Assembly: GCF_021083305.1 (NCBI RefSeq) | Contig: NZ_JAJFAY010000001.1 | Location: forward strand, 434,001-498,000 | Direction: 5' to 3' | Source: Haladaptatus sp. DYF46 | GTDB taxonomy: Archaea > Halobacteriota > Halobacteria > Halobacteriales > Haladaptataceae | Length of the DNA stretch: 64,000 nucleotides | Shown here: positions 13,086 to 21,709 of the stretch, piece by piece | Numbering within the stretch: position 1 is the first letter of the stretch | How the letters are laid out: every line of letters starts with the position of its first letter | Program-made: the position numbers and the translations under genes | Notes under the pieces: model-generated | Told to the model about the DNA's origin: nothing | Database searches by the model: none | Seen by the model: only the letters and a program-made list of their open reading frames with translations

Positions 13086-13430
13086 CCTCGAAAGCCCCCA
13101 CCCGCTCGCGGCACCGGAAGACGTTCCAGCTCACTTCGTTCGCGGGCATGCGACTTCCGTGCTCACACTCACTGCGTTCGCGTGAACCGCTCGGCGACAT
13201 CTCGGCTCGACTCACTTCGTTCGTCTTCACCGAGAGGGGGTCGTCGAGACGACTAAAATGAACGCGGGCGAGTGGCCCCTTTCAGTCCCACCACATACCA
13301 CCACATACCGCCACCGAACCGCAACAACCACTCCCTCCCCAACCGATTGCGTTTCTCGCTCACATTCGTTCGCTGCGATACTCATCCCTCGCGCGAACTG
13401 AGGCGAGACGGCTCGGACGTGAAGTCCTCG
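13086..13430 (-). repeat. dispersed repeat element, copy 1 (minus orientation)
   Basis: Read on the minus strand, this stretch shares ordered blocks with 13514-13755: GAGGACTTCACGTCCGAG, a GCGCGAGGGA block, TCGGTTGGGGAGG, GTGGGACTGAAAGGGGCC and finally CGCGAGCGGGTGGGGGCTTTC. The block order is kept but spacers differ, and the frame linking the blocks is broken by stops in this copy. No protein gene is supported. It belongs to a type of intergenic sequence I recall as recurrent in haloarchaeal genomes; function unknown. Confidence 0.7.
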
Positions 13431-13513
13431 CCGTCCCGTCAGCACGCGGCATAGGAATTCGATTTCGATTACACACACGACGAACTAGCCGCGCGGCGCG
13501 TGCGCCAGCAACC

Positions 13514-13755
13514 CGAGGATTTCACATCCGAGGGCTGCTGGCAAGCGCGAGGGACGACTGAGCGAATGCGAAGGAGTCGGTTGGGGAGGATGTGGCGCGG
13601 TGGCGGTTGCTGTGCGCAAGCGGTCCGGGTGGGACTGAAAGGGGCCGTCCGCTCGGGCTTGCGTGGTTGCTGTGCGGGCCACTATTCTGGCCAAACGTGG
13701 CGGAGAGGCCAGAATATCCTGCACAGCGACCGCGAGCGGGTGGGGGCTTTCAACG
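13514..13755 (+). repeat. dispersed repeat element, copy 2 (plus orientation)
   Basis: Same block series as the copy at 13086-13430, in opposite orientation, so the two copies face away from each other. Here the conserved blocks stay in one open frame (EDFTSE ... VGLKGA ... ERVGAF), and differences from copy 1 in the first block are at third positions. It also contains a perfect 10-bp inverted repeat TATTCTGGCC/GGCCAGAATA (13683-13716) absent from copy 1. Whether anything is translated is unknown. Confidence 0.7.
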
Positions 13756-13803
13756 ACTGCTCCCCTGTAACTGCAATCGCAAAACAATCAAAGTCACTTC
13801 GTA

Positions 13804-13912
13804 GCGAGCGGGTAGGGGCTTTCGAAACCGCCTTCCTGACGATCTCATTTCTATCTCTCCCCGATTTAGCTGGAACTCGTAGCGACCGTGAGCATGATGA
13901 GGGCTTTCGAAG
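13804..13912 (+). repeat. two further tail repeats (GCGAGCGGG-TAGGGGCTTTCGA type)
   Basis: After copy 2 the terminal block recurs at 13804-13825 (GCGAGCGGGTAGGGGCTTTCGA) and, more diverged, at 13879-13912 (GCGACCGTGAGCATGATGAGGGCTTTCGAAG). With the end of copy 2 this makes three tail copies about 75 nt apart. The remaining bases from 12958 to 14016 hold no gene I can support. Confidence 0.55.
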
Positions 13913-14016
13913 AGTGCTTCGCAGTAACCGATTCCAAAAAACCGCTCTCACGAAGCAGACGTGGTGGTCCGTTCCGAAAAAATTTCGAAACCGAAATATC
14001 GCGCGTTCGCTCGGTT

Positions 14017-14634
14017 TTACAGCACCAACAGCGCGTACAGCGCGAGCAGCACGCACGGGACGAGCGTGGCGAGGAAGACGGTCATGCTCCACTGTTGGAC
14101 CTTCTTGCCGTCCAGCGGCCCCCACGGGAGCATGTTGAATCCGGCGAGGAGGAAGTTTATCTGCGCGCCGCGGTAGCCGATCTCCGTGACGATCGACGGC
14201 CCGACGAAGATGAGCGGGAAGAACAGGACGCCGAGGACGACGTTCGTCATCGGCCCCGCCAGCGCGATGAGGCCGTTTTCCCGCTCCGTGATCATCCCGC
14301 GGTGATACACCGCGCCGGGTGCCGCGAAGAGGAATCCGGCGAGTCCGCCGGCGATGGCCAACAGCAACATGCCGTAGTCGGCGCGGAACTCGGCGAGTTG
14401 CCCGAAGCGAATCGCCACCACCTTGTGGGCCAATTCGTGGAGGAGAAAGCCGATACCCGCCGTGAACAGCGAGACGACCAGTGCTCCGACGAACGTCGTG
14501 GACGAAAATCCCATGCCGGGTTGGAGGAGCGCCTCTCCAAATCCCGGTTGGAGAAAGAGCGTGAAGGCGAGGCCGAGTGCGGCCCACGCGACCAGCAGGT
14601 CGCGGAGTTCGCGCGTGCTGAACCGGATGTTCAC
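14017..14634 (-). CDS. M50-type site-2-protease-like membrane metalloprotease
   Basis: 205 aa, about five to six membrane segments. The zinc motif LLHELAHK (HExxH) lies near residues 65-71 inside a membrane segment and FNMLPWGPLDGKK supplies the downstream NxxPxxxLDG motif, so the catalytic set of a site-2 protease is complete. The likely role is intramembrane cleavage of membrane proteins or regulators. The GTG start at 14634 is chosen because it forms a GTGA overlap with the stop of the upstream TraB-like gene, indicating a two-gene operon. Confidence 0.85.
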   Translation of the reverse strand: MNIRFSTRELRDLLVAWAALGLAFTLFLQPGFGEALLQPGMGFSSTTFVGALVVSLFTAGIGFLLHELAHKVVAIRFGQLAEFRADYGMLLLAIAGGLAGFLFAAPGAVYHRGMITERENGLIALAGPMTNVVLGVLFFPLIFVGPSIVTEIGYRGAQINFLLAGFNMLPWGPLDGKKVQQWSMTVFLATLVPCVLLALYALLVL

Positions 14635-16349
14635 GTCAGCGCACCCCAGATGACGTCGGCGCTGTTGTGTGCGCCCTCGACCATCAGCCGCGTGATTTCG
14701 CCGACGCCGCCCACCTGTGGACCGAGGAACGGCAGGACGACGAAGGGGAACAGGAACGTCGCTATCATGCTCCCGATGTTCGTCATGGCGACGACGGCGA
14801 TGAGTCGGAACAGCGGCACGTCGAGCATTCGGGACATGATGTCGGCGAGGGGGAGTTCCTCGTCGCTCATGATGTCGTTGAGTTTGGCGATATCGCCGAT
14901 GTTGACCTGTGTGTACTTGAGTTCCATGTAGCCGGCGAACCACCCGGGCGCGAGCAGCGGGTTGATGCTCGTCAGCCACGCGATTGCGCCGCCGACGATG
15001 GCGCTTATCCAGTGTGCTCCGGCGAGTTTCGCCAGTCCGAAGGCGAAGATGCCGTTGAACAGGAACCACGCCGCGAACACCTGAACGAGGAACGTGTTTC
15101 TGACCCCGGCCATCGCCAACAGGATGAAGAAGGCGAAGAAGGCCACCGTGATGAAGTAGCCGAACAGTTTGAAAAACGAGAATCGGCTCCCCTTCTCGGT
15201 GCCGACCAGCGACTCCATCGGCGGAAGCGTACTCGGGTCGTCGAGATATCCTTCGATACCCGCGCGGTGGCCCGCGCCGACGACGGCGATAACGCTGTGG
15301 CCCGCTTCCCGAAGCGAGACGAGTTTGTGTGCGATGAACGCGTCACGCTCGTCGATGAGGGCCTCCGCGCCGCCGGGGGAAAAGCGCCGGAACTCCTCCA
15401 TCATCGCCGTGATGACGTCGCCGTCGGTGAGGTCTTCGATGTCGAACTCCTCGTCCAGTTCCTCCTCCTCTACCGTCCCGCTTCCGAGGAAGAACCCGCC
15501 GAGGACGCCGAGCACCATGCCGACGCCGACGCCGATGACGAGCGAGGAGAGGATTCGGAGTACGACCGCGCCGATTCCGGCGAGCGTCCCCGCGTCCACG
15601 ACGCCGATGGCTCCCGTACCGGCCGCGAGGCCGACGGCGATTCCGAGTACCAAGCCGCCGCCGAGCGCGACGTCGATGCGCCTCGTCAGACCGCCCGAAA
15701 GCACGAGGCTTCCGAGGGCGAGTCCGGCGAAGGCACCGCCCGCGAGGCCGCCGACGAGTTGGAAGGTTCCGGCACCCGCGCCGAGGGTAAGCGTCGCGTT
15801 CAACCCGAGAAGCGGCGAGAGGAAGATGCCGAATATCATCGCGAAGAAGACGCCGAAGAGAGCGCCGAAGAGGAGTCCTATCGTGAGCGGGTCGGTCACG
15901 CCGATGGCGAGACTGCCCACCATCCGTAACTTCTCGCGAAGGCTCATCCGCGCCCAGAATCGCTGGATCGTCATCTGGATGTCGCGGTCTACCAGCGCGA
16001 TGCCGCTCCCGTGTCGTTCGGCGGCGTCGATCGCGGCTTTCATGTCCGCACCGGGTTGGATGTCGAACTCCTCGCCCATGCGTGTCTGCACGTACGACAG
16101 CATCCAATACGCCAAAAACTGAAAGACGGTGTTGCCGTGAAGGAGGTCGGACGGGTCGAGGTCGTCCGCCACTTCCCCTTGCATCTGCCGGAAACGCCCC
16201 TCGTCGAGTTCGACGGCGACGATTTCCGGATTGTCCTCCTCGATGGCTTCTTCGACTCGCTCGACGCTCGTTTCCGAGACGTGAGCGGTTCCCACGACTC
16301 GTACGTCTCCCTCGCCGCCACCGGATGACGGCGGGTGCTGGTCGGTCAT
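14631..16349 (-). CDS. TraB/PrgY family membrane protein
   Basis: 572 aa. Residues 15-130 form the TraB/PrgY (GumN/Tiki-related) domain with VRVVGTAHVSETSVERV, VAVELDEGRFRQM and GIALVDRDIQMTIQRFW. A conserved central part (EALIDERDAFIAHKL and VIAVVGAGHRAGI) carries the second GxxH-type motif. Eight or more hydrophobic segments, many Gly/Ala-rich, fill residues 150-300 and the C-terminal third. The Tiki fold suggests a metalloprotease, but archaeal function is unproved. It is co-transcribed with the M50 gene downstream. Confidence 0.88.
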   Translation of the reverse strand: MTDQHPPSSGGGEGDVRVVGTAHVSETSVERVEEAIEEDNPEIVAVELDEGRFRQMQGEVADDLDPSDLLHGNTVFQFLAYWMLSYVQTRMGEEFDIQPGADMKAAIDAAERHGSGIALVDRDIQMTIQRFWARMSLREKLRMVGSLAIGVTDPLTIGLLFGALFGVFFAMIFGIFLSPLLGLNATLTLGAGAGTFQLVGGLAGGAFAGLALGSLVLSGGLTRRIDVALGGGLVLGIAVGLAAGTGAIGVVDAGTLAGIGAVVLRILSSLVIGVGVGMVLGVLGGFFLGSGTVEEEELDEEFDIEDLTDGDVITAMMEEFRRFSPGGAEALIDERDAFIAHKLVSLREAGHSVIAVVGAGHRAGIEGYLDDPSTLPPMESLVGTEKGSRFSFFKLFGYFITVAFFAFFILLAMAGVRNTFLVQVFAAWFLFNGIFAFGLAKLAGAHWISAIVGGAIAWLTSINPLLAPGWFAGYMELKYTQVNIGDIAKLNDIMSDEELPLADIMSRMLDVPLFRLIAVVAMTNIGSMIATFLFPFVVLPFLGPQVGGVGEITRLMVEGAHNSADVIWGALT

Positions 16350-16427
16350 CAGTGACGTTACTCTCCCTCCATTTTTACCAGTATCGATGACACGGCAAAA
16401 TTTCTACCCGTTCGACGTGGAATTGAA

Positions 16428-16727
16428 CTAATCGGCCCGATGGACGAGAACGCGGCCGTGGCTCTTGACGACGACTTCGTGATCCTGATAGTTGAACGAC
16501 ACTTCTCCGGTGACGGAACGGAGTTGCCCGTCGCATCGGGGGCCGAAGATGGACTCGAGGGCATCGACGTCCACGACGTGATGAAGCGGGGGAAGTTCTT
16601 CGGGGGCCAAACCGCTCGCAGACGAAAGCGTCTCGACGATGGTCTGGACGAGCGTCATCTCGCCTCCCCACGAGTACTGCGCCGAGGCGACCGGTTCGGA
16701 GGTTCTCTGTATTATGGGGTCACTCAT
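16428..16727 (-). CDS. HalOD1 output domain protein
   Basis: 99 aa. The stretch TLVQTIVETLSSASGLAPEELPPLHHVVDVDALESIFG is the haloarchaeal output domain HalOD1, which usually follows receiver or PAS modules or occurs alone; the tail (FNYQDHEVVVKSHGRVLVH) forms its last beta strands. The biochemical role is unknown. It lies next to a DUF7344-type winged helix gene and a PAS-GAF-HTH regulator on the same strand, which suggests a signalling neighbourhood. Confidence 0.8.
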   Translation of the reverse strand: MSDPIIQRTSEPVASAQYSWGGEMTLVQTIVETLSSASGLAPEELPPLHHVVDVDALESIFGPRCDGQLRSVTGEVSFNYQDHEVVVKSHGRVLVHRAD

Positions 16728-16811
16728 TACCCGGTGGTACGGTTCGAACTCACATGCGATTGTGCGTTCAATAGTTGAGTCTTTAAATAGGGCCGGGAGC
16801 GGGTGGAATTT

Positions 16812-17147
16812 CTATCGAACCGATGCTTCGACGACGTCGAACAATCCGTCGTATTCGTCGGGAATACTGCCAAATTCGACCGAATCGCGTTCGGGGTCCC
16901 ACTCCACGCTGCCCGTGTTGGCGAGCATCGGGAGGTGGACGTGAACGAGTGCGGTTCGCAACCGGTCAGTTTCGCCGTCGAGTCGGTCGGCGAGCGTCGT
17001 CACCGAAAGGGGGTTCCCCTCGTCACGGAGGAGAACCAACACCTCTCGGCGAATCGGTTCCGAGAACACCTTGAACATCGCGTTCAAGGAGGGCGGCGCG
17101 GTATCGTCCCACCGGGAACCGTCTTCCGGGAGTGTCTCGATCGTCAT
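16812..17147 (-). CDS. winged-helix protein of DUF7344 type
   Basis: 111 aa. LNAMFKVFSEPIRREVLVLLRDEG followed by LSVTTLADRLDGE is an ArsR-like winged helix beginning, and LRTALVHVHLPMLANTGSVEWD is the recognition/wing part typical of the haloarchaeal DUF7344 family. No sensor domain is present. It is probably a DNA-binding regulator, located between the HalOD1 gene and the large BAT-type regulator. Confidence 0.8.
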   Translation of the reverse strand: MTIETLPEDGSRWDDTAPPSLNAMFKVFSEPIRREVLVLLRDEGNPLSVTTLADRLDGETDRLRTALVHVHLPMLANTGSVEWDPERDSVEFGSIPDEYDGLFDVVEASVR

Positions 17148-17193
17148 ACCGGAAACCAGCCACCGAAACGCATTGAGTGGGAGGGCTAAAGGA

Positions 17194-18801
17194 TTAGTCC
17201 CGATCCGCTTCGTCGAAGATGGCGCTTAGGACCTTTCGCTCGGCGAGACGGAGGTGCTTGTGGAGCGTCGGCGGGGCGATATCGAGCGATTCGGCGAGTT
17301 CTTCGCCCGTACTCCCACGCGGCCAATCGTAGTACCCGGCACGGTACGCCGTCATGAGGACGGTTCGTTGGCGCTCGGTGAGTCGATCATCGAGCGTATC
17401 GCGGAACCCTACGCGCGTTTCGGTCGGTCGTTCGACGGTCTGCCGGGAGACGAGTTCCGCATCCTCGAACACTCCGGACATGGCGTTGGCGACTTCGCGA
17501 ACGTTTCCCGTTTCCGGCATGTCGATGGTGACTCTGGCAACCCCGTCCTCCGCCACCGCAGAGCGGATGATACCGCCGTGGTTCGAGAGCGTCGAAAACG
17601 CCATCGGTTCGCTGTAGCGGATTTCGAGCAGACATTCGTCGTCCCGCTTGTTAATGGCACGGAGATGCGAGACGTCGAACTCCCGGCAGAATTCGAGGAC
17701 TCGATCGGGGTCGCTTCCACGCGTCGAGACGTACAACAGAAACGACCCATCGGGATGGAGTATCGCGTCCTCGAATCGGGCCGTACAGCCGACTTTCTCG
17801 GTGAGCGCCGTGAACAGGTACTCCTCGTCCGTGAACTCGAACGTCAGTTCGATGGCTCGCTCCGAAACGAGCGCTTGCCGGGTCTTGACCGCCGACAACG
17901 CGTATCCGACCATCTCCCCGAGTTCGTCCAACACCTCACGCTCCGGGCCCTCGAACGCGAACGCGCGGTCGGCGTAGACGCCGAGGACGCCGTAGGTGGT
18001 GTCGTTGTACCGGAGCGGGACGAACGCCATCGACCAGTGACCGGAGTCGTCCGTCTGAACTCCCCAGTCCTCATCGTCGCGCTCTACGTCTTGAACGACC
18101 TCTACCGTCCGACCGCGAATCGCGGCCGTGCCCGGTCCCGCGGCGACGTCGAAATCCGCCGCTAACTGCGTCGCGTGTCCCTCGTCGATGCCTGCCCACG
18201 TCTCGATGGTCAACGCGTTCAACTCCCGGTCGAAACGCGCCAAAAGAACGAATCGGTAGGGGTCGGCATCGGCGAGTCGGTCGCAGACGGTTTGTTCTAT
18301 CCCTTCCGTCGTGTTCGCGCGAACGACCGCGCGGTCGATGCTCCGAACGACGGCGTTGATGTGACGCAACTGTTCGAGTTCGTCGCGTTGTGCCCGTAAC
18401 GCCGCGTCTCGTTCCTTTTTCCCCGTGATATCGCGGGCGACGCCGACCGTTCCGTCGAATCGTCCCTCCGACCGCACCACCGAAAATCGGAGTTCGCACG
18501 GAATTCGTTCCCCGGCCTTGCTTCGCACGAGGACCTCCATCGCTCGAATTCCGTCCGGGTCGTTCTTCAGCAAGTCCTGTATCTCGGCACCGATTCGCTC
18601 CATGTCGAGATCGTCGAGGATGAGCGAGGCGTGTGCGCCGAGGAGTTCCTCACGATCGTATCCGGTCCCCTCGACGATGGCGTCGTTGACCGCGACGAAG
18701 TGGCCCTCGGGGTCGAGTTGATAGGTTCCGTCCCCGATGGCGGAGATGACTTTTTCGGTGGCCAGCAGCCGAGAATCCTGCTTCGCCCGCTCCTCGCTCA
18801 T
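17194..18801 (-). CDS. PAS-GAF-BAT-HTH_10 transcriptional regulator (bacterio-opsin activator type)
   Basis: 535 aa. Domains in order: PAS (about 15-130; ISAIGDGTYQLDPEGHFVAVN ... VGVARDITGKKERD), GAF (about 145-300; WSMAFVPLRYNDTTYGVLGVYAD), the BAT-type domain (about 310-460; ELTFEFTDEEYLF), and a C-terminal HTH_10 (RLTERQRTVLMTAYRAGYYDWPRGSTGEELAESLDIAPPTLHKHLR). This is the Bat-like layout of haloarchaeal one-component sensors responding to redox, light or small ligands. There is no kinase domain, so signal and DNA binding are in one chain. The target genes are unknown. Confidence 0.9.
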   Translation of the reverse strand: MSEERAKQDSRLLATEKVISAIGDGTYQLDPEGHFVAVNDAIVEGTGYDREELLGAHASLILDDLDMERIGAEIQDLLKNDPDGIRAMEVLVRSKAGERIPCELRFSVVRSEGRFDGTVGVARDITGKKERDAALRAQRDELEQLRHINAVVRSIDRAVVRANTTEGIEQTVCDRLADADPYRFVLLARFDRELNALTIETWAGIDEGHATQLAADFDVAAGPGTAAIRGRTVEVVQDVERDDEDWGVQTDDSGHWSMAFVPLRYNDTTYGVLGVYADRAFAFEGPEREVLDELGEMVGYALSAVKTRQALVSERAIELTFEFTDEEYLFTALTEKVGCTARFEDAILHPDGSFLLYVSTRGSDPDRVLEFCREFDVSHLRAINKRDDECLLEIRYSEPMAFSTLSNHGGIIRSAVAEDGVARVTIDMPETGNVREVANAMSGVFEDAELVSRQTVERPTETRVGFRDTLDDRLTERQRTVLMTAYRAGYYDWPRGSTGEELAESLDIAPPTLHKHLRLAERKVLSAIFDEADRD

Positions 18802-18885
18802 GTGACACTAGCGGTCAGCGACGACGATAACTCTGGCGCGCGCGAACCGCGGCGAACTAAATATGCCGCCCGAGAAGGGACGAAC

Positions 18886-19365
18886 ATGGCAGAGACGGCG
18901 ACGTTGATGGATTCGTACACCGAGATGACCGAACTGCTCCTCCCGAACGACACGAACAACCTCGACAGGGCGCTCGGAGGCGTCGTTCTCCACTGGATGG
19001 ACATCTGCGGGGCCGTCGCGGCGATGCGGTTCTGTGGCAATCAGTGCGTCACCGCGTCGATGGACCACGTGGATTTCATCTCGCCCATCGACAGGGGAGA
19101 GGTCGCCGTCGTGGAGGCGTTCGTCTTCGAAACCGGACGGACGAGCATCGACGTGAAGGTGAACGTTCGCGCCGAGGACCCGAAGAAGGGCGACCAGCGC
19201 GAGACGACCACCTCGTTTTTCACCTTCGTCGCGTTGGACGAGAGCGGCAAGCCGACGCCCGTCCCGGACCTCGACTGTCCGGACGAAAATCAGCGAGCGC
19301 TCCGCGATTCGGCCCGCGAAGAACGTATCGAACAACTCCAAAACGTGGTAGACCGAATCGACTGA
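18886..19365 (+). CDS. acyl-CoA thioesterase, hotdog fold
   Basis: 159 aa. The hotdog core is ALGGVVLHWMDICGAVAAMRF (active-site helix), TASMDHVDFISPIDRGEVAVVEAFVFETGRTSIDVKVNV and STFFTFVALDE-like strands, matching YciA/BFIT-type acyl-CoA hydrolases. The likely role is release of CoA from short or medium acyl-CoA. The ATG at 18886 follows an AACTAAATAT TATA-like stretch about 25-30 nt upstream and is divergent from the sensor gene. Confidence 0.87.
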   Translation: MAETATLMDSYTEMTELLLPNDTNNLDRALGGVVLHWMDICGAVAAMRFCGNQCVTASMDHVDFISPIDRGEVAVVEAFVFETGRTSIDVKVNVRAEDPKKGDQRETTTSFFTFVALDESGKPTPVPDLDCPDENQRALRDSAREERIEQLQNVVDRID

Positions 19366-19402
19366 GCGAAAAAAGTCGTCGTTCGAAAGGTCGACTGTCC
19401 GT

Positions 19403-20566
19403 CTATTTGTTGGTGGTGGTCTGATTCGCCGTCGTTGTCGTCATACTTTGAGACGTGCTCGTCATCTCCGCGGCGGTGGTTTCGGCCATCGTCTCGTTCA
19501 TCGCCGCCGTCGCCGTTTCCGTACTCGTCACGTTTGCGGACGTGCTCGTCGTGGAAGTCGGCGCTTCGGTGGTCGTCGCGTTCATCGACGTGGTGGTCGC
19601 ACCCGTCGAAGTCGCGTTCGCCGTCGTCGTTTCGTTCGCCGCGCCCGTCGCGTTACCCGACGCCACGAAGTCGGTCACGAGGATGAGGTCGAGCGGCCTG
19701 TCGGGGCTTCCGGCCGGAACGCTGCTCTGGTTGGCGTATCCCGCCGCGAACGCCGAGTAGGCCGTGCGGTCGTTCAGCGACACGTCGAACGTCTTGAGAA
19801 CTTCGCCGGAATCGTTCGCCGTCGCGGGACGGACTTCGAGCGTGTAGTCGCCCGCCGGAACCTGCTCGTACGCCGTCGCCTGTCGGAACGAGACGTTGTC
19901 GAACAGCGTGGTGTTGCTGCCAGCAACCGTCACGTCGACCGGCCCCGCGTCGGGCGAGACGTGGACGAGTCGCACCGAGGCGTTGCCCTGTTCGGGCGCG
20001 GTGAAGTTGTCCTCGTAGACGACCGGTTCGAAGGCGGTATCGCCGCTCCCCGAAATCAGACCGGTCGCGGCGACGGTGTAGTTCGTATCGGCGTCGAACG
20101 TCTCGTTACCCGAGAAGACGACGGTGCTCGGGTCGCCCGCGGCCGTGATCGAAACCTCGTGTTCGCCCGCCGGAAGGCTCTCGTAGTCGGTGACGTTTCC
20201 GTAGGACAGGTTCGAGACGACCGTCTCGTTGTCCACGAGGACATCGACCGGCGGCGCGTCGGGTGACATGTGCGCGATGCGAACCTGTGCATCACCCGTC
20301 TCGTTCGCGGTCGTCGTCTCGTTCGCCGCGGCGGTCGTCGTTTCAGTTGCCGCCGTCGTCTCGTTCGTCGCGGCGGTCGTTTCGTTCGTCGTAGTCGATG
20401 TCTCGTTCACCGCCGCGGTCGTCGTTTCCTCCATCGCGGTCGTTTCGTTTACCGCGGTCGTTTGAGCCGGTCCGTCGGCCATCACCCCCATTCCCGCAAA
20501 TCCGACGCTGAGTGTAACCATCAGTACTACCAATCCGACTCCGAGTGTACGTGTTGTTCTCCTCAT
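19403..20566 (-). CDS. secreted Thr-rich protein with two DUF4397 domains
   Basis: 387 aa. It has an N-terminal signal segment (LGVGLVVLMVTLSVGFAG) and a Thr/Ala/Asn/Glu-rich low-complexity spacer of repeated NETT-like units (about 35-95). Two tandem DUF4397 domains follow (starting VRIAHMSPDAPPVDV and VRLVHVSPDAGPVDV, each ending near AAG/AAGYA), then another long Ser/Thr-rich tail. The tail and spacer look like O-glycosylated stalks; the first also contains many N-x-T sequons. The protein is probably cell-surface or S-layer-associated. The start at 20566 is chosen because the twin-basic signal peptide begins there. Confidence 0.85.
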   Translation of the reverse strand: MRRTTRTLGVGLVVLMVTLSVGFAGMGVMADGPAQTTAVNETTAMEETTTAAVNETSTTTNETTAATNETTAATETTTAAANETTTANETGDAQVRIAHMSPDAPPVDVLVDNETVVSNLSYGNVTDYESLPAGEHEVSITAAGDPSTVVFSGNETFDADTNYTVAATGLISGSGDTAFEPVVYEDNFTAPEQGNASVRLVHVSPDAGPVDVTVAGSNTTLFDNVSFRQATAYEQVPAGDYTLEVRPATANDSGEVLKTFDVSLNDRTAYSAFAAGYANQSSVPAGSPDRPLDLILVTDFVASGNATGAANETTTANATSTGATTTSMNATTTEAPTSTTSTSANVTSTETATAAMNETMAETTAAEMTSTSQSMTTTTANQTTTNK

Positions 20567-20757
20567 TCCGATGCCATCATCGGCAAGGGCGAGGATAAAC
20601 CATTTACACCGTCCATCCGCGTAATGGCGGTTTTCGCGGGCGGTAACTCCCGTTTCTGGTGGAATCGTCATGTCGAAATCGGCACCTAATGCGGGCAGCG
20701 TTCCCCTGACGCCGACCCGAAGGAACGCTTATCCGGAACCCCGTTCTAACCGAGTTC

Positions 20758-21216
20758 ATGGGACTCGACGTATCCGCTCCGGACCCCCCGACGCTTCAGC
20801 CGGAGGCGGACGTGCAGGAGTACGACGACGTGTCGGTTTCCGGTGAGAACGATTACCACCGCGAGGAACTGGAGGCGTTCCTCCACGAGGGCGCGTGGGA
20901 GGAGTCGTTCGACCGGTGGGCCGAGGACACCGGGTTGGACGAGCGCGAGTTCGAAACCGCGCTCGATTTGGACCTGTTCGCGGAGTTCGACTTCTTCTGG
21001 GACGACTTCGCGGACAGAGTCGGCTACCACGCGCCGGGCATCCCCGAGGACTGGAAGGTCAGGGACATCCACCCGGATATCGACTCGTGGAACGCCGTCT
21101 CGTCCATCAACGCGTCGCTGACCGAACTCGGACAGGTGGTCTGTGACGTGCTCGAATCGGAGTACGTCGACTGGGAGGCGGAGTTCGAAGCGCCCGACGA
21201 TTTACCCGATTTCTAA
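20758..21216 (+). CDS. conserved haloarchaeal hypothetical protein
   Basis: 152 aa, very acidic and soluble, with no cysteine cluster. The middle is helical with repeated aromatic/acidic residues (WAEDTGLDEREFETALDLDL, FFWDDFADRVGYH), followed by PGIPEDWKVRDIHPD. No known domain is recognised. Good codon usage and a convergent 4-nt overlap of its stop with the next gene support it as real. Confidence 0.65.
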   Translation: MGLDVSAPDPPTLQPEADVQEYDDVSVSGENDYHREELEAFLHEGAWEESFDRWAEDTGLDEREFETALDLDLFAEFDFFWDDFADRVGYHAPGIPEDWKVRDIHPDIDSWNAVSSINASLTELGQVVCDVLESEYVDWEAEFEAPDDLPDF

Positions 21217-21599
21217 CGCGCCGACCCGCGGAAAATCACGCCGTCGATGTCGCCGGCGAGGACGACGTCGTCCGACTCGTTCGTACAGGAAAAGGAGACG
21301 ACCATCTCGTGGCGTTCCGGGTGCGAATCGATCGCTTCGACCGTGGTTTTACAGGTTATCTCCTCGCCGACGTACACCGGTCGGCGGAACTCGAACGTCA
21401 TCGTTCGCGCGACGAAATCCATGTCGCCGCCGATTTTCGTCGGGAGCGTCGCCGTCAGCAGTCCGTGAACCATGGGGGTTTCCTCCTCGACGTGGTGGCT
21501 TCCCCGGTCTCCCGAGAGCTCGGCGAACGTCGCGACGTCCTCGGTCGTGAACGTCCGCGAGAAGGTCCGCGTATCGCCCTCCGTCGGCGTGTCTGTCAT
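21213..21599 (-). CDS. MaoC-like dehydratase / hotdog protein
   Basis: 128 aa hotdog protein of the MaoC/R-hydratase group. It contains FTTEDVATFAELSGDRGSHHVE (the DxN/HH-type active-site region, here DRGSHH), the central helix TPMVHGLLTATLPTKIGG and strands with MTFEFRRPVYVGEEI. It could hydrate enoyl-CoA or act as a thioesterase. The usual catalytic Asp-x-x-x-x-His spacing is met by D...HH. The start at 21599 skips eight upstream residues that do not match the family. Confidence 0.83.
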   Translation of the reverse strand: MTDTPTEGDTRTFSRTFTTEDVATFAELSGDRGSHHVEEETPMVHGLLTATLPTKIGGDMDFVARTMTFEFRRPVYVGEEITCKTTVEAIDSHPERHEMVVSFSCTNESDDVVLAGDIDGVIFRGSAR

Positions 21600-21709
21600 G
21601 CCTATTCGTTCACACGAACCCACCTAATCCTTTCTCCGGGCGTGCAGCGCGAGGGGCGGAAAAATCGAGACGTGTTCGTTTTATGGTATCGCGGTTACAC
21701 ACTTCCCAC

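Noticed and set aside
13732..13912. Possible CRISPR array because of three repeats at about 75-nt steps
   Set aside because: Repeats are diverged, few, and lack cas genes; they are tails of a dispersed element.
13500..14138. 212-aa frame across repeat copy 2
   Set aside because: Only the conserved blocks are protein-like; the remainder is unlike a haloarchaeal protein and runs past the gene end at 14017. Reported as repeat instead.
14667..15929. Plus-strand 420-aa acidic frame opposite the TraB-like gene
   Set aside because: Composition produced by codon shadow of a membrane protein; no domain.
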